Source: Lucinisca nassula
Lineage: Eukaryota > Mollusca > Bivalvia > Lucinida > Lucinidae
Assembly: GCA_963580285.1 (NCBI GenBank)
Contig: CAUZLF010000207.1
Span: 1-64,000, forward strand
Length of the DNA: 64,000 bases
Direction of reading: 5' to 3'
The notes under the pieces are model-generated. The model made no database searches and had not been told where the DNA came from. It worked only from the letters and a program-made list of their open reading frames with translations. The position numbers and the translations under genes are program-made. Below, piece after piece: positions 34,701-46,700 of the stretch. Every line of letters begins with the position of its first letter. The first letter of the stretch is position 1.

Positions 34701-37700
34701 GAATGTTAATAAAAAATCTGGTGATGATGATGATTTATTCTGGCAAACACACTGATATTTTTGGTACAAAGATGTTTTTGTTTGTAATAATAATAATCAA
34801 CCTTATTTATAGAGGGTAACACATTTAGTACTAGTACTAATCTTCCATGTGGCCCTCTTTTCCTGGGTAGGAACCAGTACTAAGCAATATGGATAAAGTC
34901 TCTTGCTCAAGGAAACAACACTTGGCCCTTACAGGGAATCGAACCGGCTACCTCTCTTTCTCAAATCTGATGCTTTACCACTGCACCACGGTGCCTGTAT
35001 TGGAGTTTAATGGCCTACTCAACACTATTTAGGTCAAATCGAGCCAGTCAGTTTACCTATCCACACTTTTCCTTGACAGGCTTATATGTAACCAGTTCGT
35101 TTGTCATAAACTGACAACTGCCCTTCTTGAATCAGCAGAAGGAAGAGAATGACTGTAGAAAAATATTTCATGATCAATCTCCATTTAAGACTGTTGCGAC
35201 CCCGGCAGGTATCAAACCCTTGTCCTCTTTAATCACAATTGAGATGCCCATCAAAATGAGATACTGAGGCTGGCAGGCATAAAAATGCAAGTAGCCTTTG
35301 CAATATTTTTCTAAAAAAAGTGAGCAGCTTTTGCACAGTGAAAATTTTCATTTTTTTTCAGACAATCACATATGTATAATTAGGTACGGTTTATGTTAAG
35401 ATTTTGTTTGATTTCATGTTTAATGTCCCCGTCAACACTATATAGGTCATTCTGGAGACGGTGCTTCCAATTTTGTGGGACTTTTACCCGACATTGAGAT
35501 GAAATGACATCTCAAGCCCTGTTGCCCAATGAAACCAATAGGGTTTGTAAGCATGGACGGTCCAACTCGCACTGCTTTGCCTGGGCAGGCTTAGATCCTC
35601 TAATCTGTTTACCAGTACTTGTGTACGGTCGGATTCAGCTCTGCGTGGAAGCATCATGCAGCCCATTTATTTCTTCAAGCCCTGATGGGCGAGGGCCTTT
35701 AATATTGTTGCCATTAATGAGGTATTTAAGCAAAAATCAATTTTGAGACCCATCAGAATAAAACCTGTCGTCTGGTTCTGCAACCAGGGAAAGATTATAA
35801 GAATCTTATATAAGTGTGAGTGGTGGATGGAAAAATCTGTATCGAGGGCCACTGTCCGGCATCAGGAGGCTTGCCGAGTGATGCTGGGTAGTGATTCCGA
35901 AGGACTGATTTTTCTATCCAACCCTCACACTCATATATGATTCTTTTTCTTGCATACCTTCCATTTCTTAGCAAGGATTTTTAATGCTTCAGTCACTTGG
36001 TTACCGACATCCGCCATACTGTGATGACTGTGACATCAACCATGACAACTGCGCATATGAGGTCGTATTCAACCAGTGCATTTATCAAACACGCGAGAAT
36101 ATTTGATTTTGGGTAAGAACACCAGGGTTAGAACAGGATTTCTATCCCAAGCTAAAACTATGGATTTCCTTATCTCTTGTGCAAGAAACAAACCCCCCTG
36201 CTCATCTACACAGACTAAAAACAGTCTTGCCATTTTCTACACAGAAGCTAGAGATATCGTACTATCCTAGCAGCGATCACTAAGGTGCTGATCAGACTGC
36301 GCGTATGCGCGTTCTGATCAGCACCTTAGTTGTTCGCATATGGCAAAAACAGGTTTTCTCACAACAATCTCTGCAGTCTGATCAGAATTCCCTTATACTA
36401 CCTTATTAAACAGCTAAATATTAATCCTTCTATTCAGCAGTTAACCTATTTTTACCGGAACCCCAAAGTTGGTACCCTGGCAAACCGTACAGGCCCAGAT
36501 CAGATGCCGCAGAACATGCAAAAATTTCAGCCATTATCCAAATTAAGTTTGAAGAAATCAACCGTACAAGCCTAAATTTTGAAATGGACTTCTGCTATAT
36601 AAAAGGAGGAAGATTCCATTTGGTACCAAAAGGGTTAAAGATATTGCTTATTACACTCTAATACACATGCAAGTAATCTACCTGGTGTGTATTCAGAAGC
36701 CAATTATTGTTTTTTACCGTACTCAAAAAAAGATATCAGCTCTGGAAAAGTGGCCAAAAAATACACTTGTCCGTGGGCTTACTAGCGGAAAGTTTTCACT
36801 CGTCCGACCCCAGAAATTGGTTGCTCAGGGTGCTGGACGATCGGATTTGATCACCCCTGAGTCACTGTGTTAATCTTAAGTTACAAAAGCATGTCTCCCC
36901 TTTGATGCTATAATGATGGGAACAGCCACAGCTGCTAGTATACCTGTTCTATCATATCCCACTATCTGTACAGCGTGGTTATCAGCAGTCTCACAATGGT
37001 ACTGTATTATCCCTCCCTGATAGTTGTACCATGTCCTGGCATCCACAGCCACTGCCACTGGGCCCTTGGTATACAGAAGTTCTAATAGTTGATCCTCATG
37101 GCCTACTAGCTTTGTTGGACCACTAAAAGGAAAGAAAAATGTCTTACAGTTTTAACCCATTTTGTATCAGAAACCCCAAAACCGGTACCCTGGTAAACAG
37201 TGCAGGCCCAGATCAGACGCCGCAAAATGCGACGTCTGATCAGGGCCTCGACTGTTCGCTAAAGGTTCAGTCATTTTCAAAATAAATTTTGAAGGAAACA
37301 CAATCTGACACCCCTAAATTTTGAAATGGACTCCTGCTATATTTAAGGAGCAAGATTCCTTTTGGTACTAAAAGGGTTAAAGACAGTTTTTTCAAAAAGT
37401 GTTAACCAAAAGGTTAACCTGCCGGGCAATGCCAGATCATTATGAGAACACACCCATTTGATATAGTGCATTTTTTTACATCTCCAAAATGGCTAGTTTT
37501 CTGATGAGAATCTGTGATATTTTTCTTATTCATACTCCAAACATAGTTTGTGGGTGCTCGTTAGAACTGCCTCATTGAGGCAGTTCTAACGAGTACCCAC
37601 AACCTATGTCTTGAAGCAGAAATAAGAAAAAAATGTATAGCCCCATAAACCCCAGTTTTCTCTAAATAAAGTGTGGCTTAGGGGGGTGATTGTTTTTACG

Positions 37701-40700
37701 ACTTGTTCATGTGATGTGCCCCTCCAGCCACCTGCCTGACAGAGACATCACTATTTTACATAATGGTTTTTTTTGAAAAATGGTCAAAAAGTGTTAATTC
37801 TAACCATGCAGAATATTTCAATACACTACACCCCCTCCCCCAGCAAACCCTACATCTGGTGTCAGTGGTGGGAAACAGTGCTGCTGATGTGTTGCACAGA
37901 ATCCATCCTCGGGTTTGCCTGGTGAGGCATGTGTGACTTGGGAACAAAGTCAAGAGAAGAGGAAGGAAATGTATTTCTAGAGCTTTGCTGTAGGAGCCGG
38001 CTCTTTGATCTACACTGGCAGAGTGTTTGGCTTTTTTATAGAGTTAAGCAACTAAGATTGCAGTTACTACCCGGATAGGTGATCATATTGCTTGACTTCA
38101 TGGACAACCCACCATATGCTACACTTTCCTAGAGGTTGTCTATAGGGAAAACATTAATGTCATGTTGGAATGAAAATTCAAATACAGTCACTGTGGACGA
38201 TATATATCACCTTTTCTGTCATTGTAATTCTTCTGAATATTCATTTATCATATAACTATTATTTGGTCATTAGCTCACCTGAGCCTTTAGGCTCATAGGT
38301 GAGCTTATAGTATAGCCATGGTCCATCGTCCGTCCGTCTGTCCACCATTTTCAAAGATCTTCTTCTCCTATACTGCAGGGCCAATCATAGCCAAATTTCA
38401 TATGGAGCCTCAGTGGGATGGGGGAACGAAAGTTTCTTCGCGGGGTCTGGATCACATGACCAAGATGGCCGCCATGCCCATATATGGTTAAAAGCCTTCA
38501 AAAATCTTCTTCTCCAGAACCGTAAGGCCAGTGGCATTGAAACTTGGCATGTAGCATATGGTACTCGGGCCCATCATGGTTTGTACAAATGGTGACCCCG
38601 GGTTGACCTTGACCTATTTTACAGCAATGTCAAATTTGCCGAAGTAGGCTTTTGCATGGGGCAAAGTGAAAATAATGGATTTATAGGAAAACCATTGAAG
38701 ACAGTGTCACCAAAATTTGTAGATCAGGTAAAGTAACTGAATACATGAAGATCTATGGGTCAGAAAGGTCAAGGTCATTCATTGGCCTTAGACCAAGGTC
38801 ATTCAGGATCCATATTTCAAACATTTTTTTCTCCAAAACTGCTGAGCCAATTTAAGTGAAATTTAATATGGAGCCTTTGTGAGTTGAACAAATGAAAAAA
38901 TGCCAATACGGTCTAGATCACATGACCAAGATGGCCGTCATGCATATATATATGGTAAAAAGCCTTAAAAATTCTTCTTCTCCAGAACCTTAAGGCCAAT
39001 GGCCTTGAAACTTGGCATGTAGCATATGGTACTCAGGCCCATCATAGTTTGTACAAATGGTGACCCCGAGTTGACCTTGACCTATTTTACAGCAATGTCA
39101 AATTTGCCGACTTAGGCTTTTGCATGGGAAAAAGTGAAAATAATGGATTTTTCGGAAACCATTGAAGACAGTGTCACCAAAATTAGTAGATAAGGTAAAG
39201 TAGCTGAATACATGAAGATCTATGTGTAAGAAAGGTCAAGGTCATTAATTGACCTTAGACCAAGGTCACGCAGGTTCCATATTTCAAACATTTTTTCTCA
39301 GAAACTACTGAGCCAATTGAAGTGAAATTCAATATGGAGCCTTTGGGAGTTGAACAACTGAAAAGCTGTCAACATGGTCTAGATCACATGACCAAGATGG
39401 CCACCACGCCCATATATGGTAAAGAAACTTCGAAATTCTTCTTCTCAAGAACCGTAAGGCCAATGGCCTTGAAACTTGGCATGTAGCATATGGTACTCGG
39501 GCCTATCATAATTTGTTCAAATGGTGACCCTGGGTTGATCTTGACCTATTTTACAGTAATGTCAAATTTGCTGACTTAGGCTTTTGCATAGGAAAAAGTG
39601 AAAATAATGGATATTTAGGGAAACCATTGAAGACAGTGTCATCAAAATTTGTAGATTAGGTAAAGTAACTGAATACATGAAGATCTATGGGTAAGAAAGG
39701 TCAAGGTCATTCATTGACCTTAGACCAAGGTCACTCCGATTTCCTATTTCAAAGTCATCATTCAGTGACCTGGGACCAAGATTAACCAGGGAATAAACCA
39801 TAATGAAAGCATGGCCTTCGAACTGTCAGAAAGGTAGGAATAGATAAAAAGTTTTATCACATTGTTAGACATCAAAATTTTGTCCCCACAAGTTGTGTAC
39901 CCCTGCTCTGAGGCTATATACATATACAAGAGGGCCATGATGGCCCTGGATCGCTCACCTGATCCATAGAGTAACAAGTGGGCCCCGGGGAGGGTCATTA
40001 TTGACCCCAGGGTTATAATGTGCAAAATGTTGAAGGAGGTCTAAAAAGGTGAAGCTTCATACCAAATATCAACAAAGGCTATAAATTGAACAATCTTGGC
40101 AAAGGTCCACTAGATGAAGCTACACACCAAATATCAAAGACCTGAGCCTTGCGGTTTCAGAGAAGATTTTTTTTAAAGATATTCCCTACATAAGCCTATG
40201 TAAAACCAAAGGGCCCGGGGAGGGGGCATTTTTGCCCTCAGGGCTATAATTTAAACAATCTTGATAGCGGTCCACTAGATGAAGTTTCACACCAAATATC
40301 AAAGACCTGGGCCTTGCTGTTTCAGAGAAGAAGATTTTCAAAGATTATCTCTATATAAGTCTATGTAAAACCAAAGGGCCCCGGGGCAGGGGCATTTGTG
40401 GCCCGAGGGCTATAACTTGAACAATCTTGGTAGAGGTCCACTAGACGAAGCTCCATACCAAATATCAAAGTCATGGGCCTTGCAGTTTCAGAGAAGAAGA
40501 TTTTTAAAGATTTCCCTATATAAGTCTATATAAAACCAAAAAGTCTCGGGGCGGGGGAATTTTTGGCCCCAGGGCTATAATTTGAACAATCTTGATAGAG
40601 GTCCACTAGATGAAATTTCACACCAAATATCAAAGACCTAGGCCTTGTGGTTTCAATGAAGGAGATTTTTATAGATTTTCCCTATATAAGTCTATGTAAA

Positions 40701-43700
40701 ACCAAAGGGCCCGGAGGTGGGGGCATTTTTGGTCTCAGGGCTATAATTTGAACAATCTTGGTAGAGGTCCACTAGCTGAAGCTTCATTCCAAATATCAAA
40801 GACCTAGGCCTTGTGGTTTCAGAGAAGATTTTTCAAGCTTTTCCCTATATAAGTCTATGTAAAAGCAAAGGGCCCCGGAGCGGGAGCATTTTTGGCCCCA
40901 GGTCTATAATTTGAACAATCGTGGTAGAGGTCAACAAGATGGAGCTTCATACCAAATATCAAAGACCTGGGCCTTGCAGTTTCAAAGAAGAAGATTTTTA
41001 AAGAGTTTCCCTATATAAGCCTAAGTAAAACCAAAGGGCCCTGGGGTGGGGGCATTTTTGGCCCCAGCACTATAATTTGAATAATCTTGGTAGGGGTCCA
41101 CTTGATGAAGCTTCATACCAAATATCAAAGACCTGGGCCTTGCAGTTTCAGAGAAGAAGATTTTTAAAGATTTTCCCTATATAATCCTAGGTAAAACCAA
41201 TGGGCCCCGGGGTGGGGGCATTTTTGGCCCCAGCACTATAATTTGAACAATCTTGGTAGGGGTCCACTTGATGAAGCTTCATACCAAATATCAAAGACCT
41301 GGGCCTTGTGGTTTCAGAGAAGAAGATTTTTAAAGATTTTCCCTATATAAGCCCATGTAAAACCAAAGGGCCCCGGGGCGGGGGCATTTTTGGCCCCAGC
41401 ACTATAATTGGAACAATCTTGGTAGGGGTCCACTAGATGAAGTTTCATACAAAATATCAAAGACCTGGGCCTTGCGGTTTCAGAGAAGAAGATTTTTAAA
41501 CATTTTCCCTATGCATGCCCATGTTAAACCAAAGGGCCCTGGGGCGGGGGCATTTTTGGCCGCAGCACTATAATTTTAACAATCTTGGTAGGGGTCCACT
41601 AGATGAAGCTTCATACCAAATATCAAAGACCTGGGCCTTGCGGTTTCAGAGAAGAAGATTTTTAAAGATTTTCCCTATATAAGCCTATGTAAAACCAAAG
41701 GGCCCCGGGGCGGGGGCATTTTTTGCCCCAGCACTATAATTTGAACAATCTTGGTAGGGGTCCACTAGATGAAGCTTCATACTAAATATCAAAGACCTGG
41801 GCCTTGCGGTTTCAGAGAAGAAGATTTTTAAAGATTTTCCCTATACATGCCCATGTAAAACCAAAGGGCCCCGGGGCTGGGACATTTTTGGCCCCAGCAC
41901 TATAATTTGAACAATCTTGGTAGGGGTCCACTAGATGAAGCTTCATACCAAATATCGAAGACCTGGGCCTTGCGGTTTCAGAGAAGAAGATTTTTAAAGA
42001 TTTTCCCTATACATGCCCATGTAAAACCAAAGGGCCCCTGGGTGGGGGTATTTTTGGCCCCAGCACTATAATTTGAACAATCTTGGTAGGGGTCCACTAG
42101 ATGAAGCTTCATACCAAATATCGAAGACCTGGGCCTTGCTGTTTCAGAGAAGAAGATTTTTTAAGTTTTCGGTGAAAAAAATCTATTTTTGGCTCCTGGG
42201 ACCTATATGTGCAACGGACCGGAACCATTTGAACAACTTTGAAAGGGGACCACCTAAGGATCATTCCTGTGAAGTTTGGTCAAAATCGGATCAGTGGTTT
42301 AGGAGGAGATGTCGTTTGAAGAAATTGTTTACGCACGCACGCACGGACGACGGACAAAAAGTGATCCCAAAAGCTCACCTCGTCACTACGTGACGGTGAG
42401 CTAATAAAAACATTAAAATGTACACCAGGACCAGGTGTCAGGTGAGCGTTTACAGGACCACTGGTTTTGGGTCAACCCTTGTGGGTGATTTTATCTCGTC
42501 TCCCAGAAAAAGGGAGAAAAGAGACAGAAGATATACCTGGTAGTTGAGGAGGTGAAAGTGAGGGACAGAGGAGTGTAGAAACAGAAGAAATAACAACATT
42601 CCCCACCTACCCTTACCTGTTGCAAGGACAGCAGGCCTTGTCCAACTGTAAGACAAAAACAGTTGGACACCCCAGTAACGCAAGATACACATCACCTTCG
42701 CTTCACCGTACCACCCCTATCATATCACTAATGCCAAAGGTAGCATTTACTATGATTACATAAATCTGCATGAAAATTCATTAGTTACATCACACTATGC
42801 ACTGTCTGTGACAATATGATAATATTGCTAACTAACCCTTATCCTGATGAATCATGTCAACCCCTACCTTTTGCAAACAGTGATGGTCCAGATCAGATGG
42901 CTTCTGAGGATCTACACTGTTTGTCATGAAGTTTGCAAATTTGAATGAATACATTATATCAAGTAATTAGATTGGTTGATAGCCAGAAACCGGTGTAGTA
43001 AATTTTTTCTTTTGTCTGATATAACAGGCATGTTTAACTATAAACACAGTTTATGCTTTGCTTTGGACCCAAACACATTACGCAAACAAATGTGTTTGTT
43101 TGTTTTTTGTTTTTTTTACTTGAGCTTTAATGTCCCTGACAACACTGTATAGGTCATTTTGGAGACGTTGCTTCCAATCTTGTATAACATTTACATTGAG
43201 ATGAAATGATATCTCAAGCCCTGTCGTCCAATGAAAACAATAGGGTTTATAAGCATGGACAGTCCGACTTGCACTGCTTTGCCTGGGCAGGCCTAGATCC
43301 TCTAAGTGGTTTACCAGTACTTTCAGCTCTGCATGGAAGCATCATGCAGAACATCTTTTTCTTCAAGCTTCAATGGGCGGGGGCTTCCAACAATAGTGTT
43401 GAGTTAGTGAGATTTAGATTTAAAGTCCCACGAACAGCTAAGGTCATACAGAGACGGGACGTCGTTTAAAGACTCATCCGAAAGTCTTGAGAAGCCCGGG
43501 ATCGATCCTGCGATCCCTGGTTTACAAGGCGAGTAGCGTAACCACTGCACCACGGAGGCTTCTAACAATAGTGTTGAACTTTCATGAAAATGATAACAAT
43601 CATTAGGATAACACACCCGTGCGACAGGTTGGATTTTCACATCTTCAAAATGTCTACTTTTCTATAGAAAATTCGTGATTAATTTCTTATTTATACTGCA

Positions 43701-46700
43701 AACATACGTTGTGGATGCTTGTTCGAACTACCTCAATATATACGTTGTGGGTGCCCATTAGAACCGCCTCATTGAGGCTGTTCTAACGAGTACCCACAAC
43801 CTAAGTCTTGGAGCAAAAATAAGGAAAATAATGTTATACCCTCATAAACCCCAGTTTTCTCTATATAAATTGGGGTTTAGGGGGGTGTTCATTTCACGGA
43901 CTTATTCGCGCGATGGACTCACCTGTAGCACTTGTGTGATTTAACTTGGACTCCTTTGGTTTTCTCTGGCAGTATTTTACAATAATTTGACACATCTGTG
44001 AGGGGGTATTCTGATTCCGTTGTCAGCTGAACTTTGTTCTGAAATTGAGAGCCACCAATCAAATTAGCATAAAAATCTTAAAAAATTGGGACATCTTCAG
44101 GACTTGTTATAAATCTCTAAAATTTTTAACAAAATTGTCTCATGATCCAGCAAGGAGTCCTGAATGTGCATTGATTGACTGATTGATTGATTTGAGCTTT
44201 AACGTCCCCGTCAACACTGTAAAGGTCATTTTGAAGACGTAGCTCCCAATTTTGTGGGACTTTTACCCAACATTGAAATGACATCTCAAGCCCTGTTGCC
44301 CAATGAAACCAAAAGGGTTTATTAGCATGGACCGTCCGCCTCGCACCGCTGTTCCTGGACAGGCTTAGATCCTCAAAGCACTTTACCAATACTAGTGTGC
44401 GGGCCGGATTCAGCTCTGCGTTGAAGCATCATGCAGCCCATATATTTCTTCAAGCCCCTATGGGTGGGGGCCGTCCTGAATGTGCAAACAGGACCTTCTG
44501 GAGCAGTCTGATCTGGGTCTGCACTGTTTGCTACAAAGTATTCCTTGAATTCACAAACTTCATAACACAACAAACAGTGTAGATCCTGATCAGGTGGCTT
44601 CTTGAGAATGTTTGCAAAGGTAAGGGATGTTGTGATCAGCAGGACAAGGGTTAAACTATAAAATCTTGGTGAGACTGTACAAAATTCCTAGTCTTGCCCC
44701 TATCTTTGCTATTTCGATATTCAGAAAGAGATATTCACGCGTGTGATAGCTCATGTGTTCTTGCACACCAGATATTAAGGAAATCCATAGTGTTAGCTTG
44801 GGATAGAAATTATGTTCTAACCCTGGTGTCCCAGGGACAGGGTAAAAGTCGAATATTCTGGCATGCTTGATAAATGCACTTGTTGAATACGACCTCATAT
44901 GTGCAGTCGTTAAGGTTAACATCACAGCATGTTACGTGATGTCACTAAACATCATTGTAGTGTTATCACAATATGGCGGACATCAGCAACCAAAGTGACT
45001 GCAGTATTAAAAATCTAAGCTCAGAAATGGAAGGTATGCAAGAAAAGTAATCCTACATGGGCGTGAGGGATGGATAGAAAAATCTGTCCCTCAGGATCAC
45101 TGTCCGGCATCACTCAGTAAGCCTTGTGATGCCCGACAGTGACCCTCGGGGACAGATTTTTCCATCCACTCCTCAAACCCATGTTAGATTCTTATAATAC
45201 TTACCAGGGTCATCCAGCGTAAAGCAGAACAGATGTCACCACCAGCACACCCACCATCAAAATTATCACAATCAATAACCTCTTGAACACTGAGCTCTTT
45301 TGGACGTTGGCCAGTCTTCATTGCATATACGCTTTCTATTGTCTCAACCGTGGAGAATGCCCTGAAACATCAGAAAATTTATCCACGGACCTTTGGATCC
45401 TTCACAGCTACAGATTAGAGGCGGTAACAATGATAACCAAGTGATAATTTACCTTTGATTTGTTTCTTGCCTTCCTTGCAGTGCTCAACACATTCTCTCT
45501 CAGAATTTTCATTGCACACCACCCAAGAAAATCCTTTACTTAACTGTTTATTGTTTTTTTTTTGTTTTTGTTATTTTGGTTTCACGACTCTTTCAAGAAC
45601 ATTTCATTTATTTCAAGCCTATCGTTAATCAGAGCTGGACAAAAACTGGAGTACCCAGAGAAAAAAACCTGGCCTTTCATTGTGCAACTTGAAGAGTTTC
45701 ACATGTGATCCTAGTGAGGTTCAAACCCACTGCAGTGAAGATCCAAACAAGATGTGTTTGTGAAATGCTGATGCCCTCGGACAGCGCATGTTAAATATAA
45801 AAGCAGTATCACTAAGCAATCGAAAGGTACATGTATGGCCAATGTTCAAGTCTTAAGAAGTAGGTCAAGGTCACAAGGTCAAAAATTATGGGATGGTTGG
45901 AAAGGTCTTGTGACATAGAATGCACATGTGAAATATGAAAGCGCTATCACTTACCAATCGAAAGTTATGGCCAATGTTAAAGTTTTTAAAAAGTAGGTCA
46001 AACATCAAGGTCACAAGGTCAAAAATTATGGTACCATTGGAAAGGTTTTGTGAAAAAGAATGCACATGTGAAATATGAAAGCCCTATCACTTACCAATCG
46101 AAAGGAATGGAGTATGTTAAAGTTTTTAAAAAGTAGGTCAAATGTCAAGGTCAAAGTCACGAGGTCAAAAATTATGGTACCACTAGAAAGGAGAAGCCCC
46201 CGTGGTGCAGTGGTTACGCTACTCGCCTGGCAAACCATGGGTCGCAGGATCGATCCCGGGCTTCTCCAGACTTTCGGATGAGTCTTTAAACCAAGCTCCC
46301 GTCTCCGTATGACCTTAGCTGTTGATGGGGCGTAAAATATAAACACTCACTCACCACTAGAAAGGTCTTGTGACAAGGAATGCACATGTGAAATATGAAA
46401 GCCCTTCCACTTACAAAACAAAAGTTATGGCCAATGTTAACATGATGGCCCTGGATCGCTCACCTGATCCATAGTGTAACAAGTGGGCCCCAGGGAGGGC
46501 CATTATTGGCCCCAGGGCTTTAATGTGCATAATTTTGAGGAAGGTCTTATAGGTGAAGCTTCATACGAAACATCAACAAAGGCTATAATTTGAACAATCT
46601 TGGCAAAGGTCCACTTAATGAAGCTACACAACAAATATCAAATACCTGGGCCTTGCGGTTTCAGAGAAGAAGATTTTTTTAAAGATATTCCCTACATAAG

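Noticed and set aside
36876..37058. Single-exon reading of the NHAVQIVGYDRTG frame to its open end (residues ILAAVAVPIIIASKG)
   Set aside because: Residues after DRTG come from intron past a GTATAC donor; joining to the exon at 34124 gives the correct cathepsin C-terminus.
42450..42695. 81-codon minus-strand frame with hydrophobic stretches (LLFLLFLHSS)
   Set aside because: It lies entirely in family F, whose pyrimidine-rich middle gives Leu/Ser-rich translations in every copy.
46192..46266. A tRNA gene suggested by CGTGGTGCAGTGGTTACG and GGATCGATCCCGGG
   Set aside because: Part of SINE D3 with a 12-bp target duplication; similar heads occur in D1 and D2.
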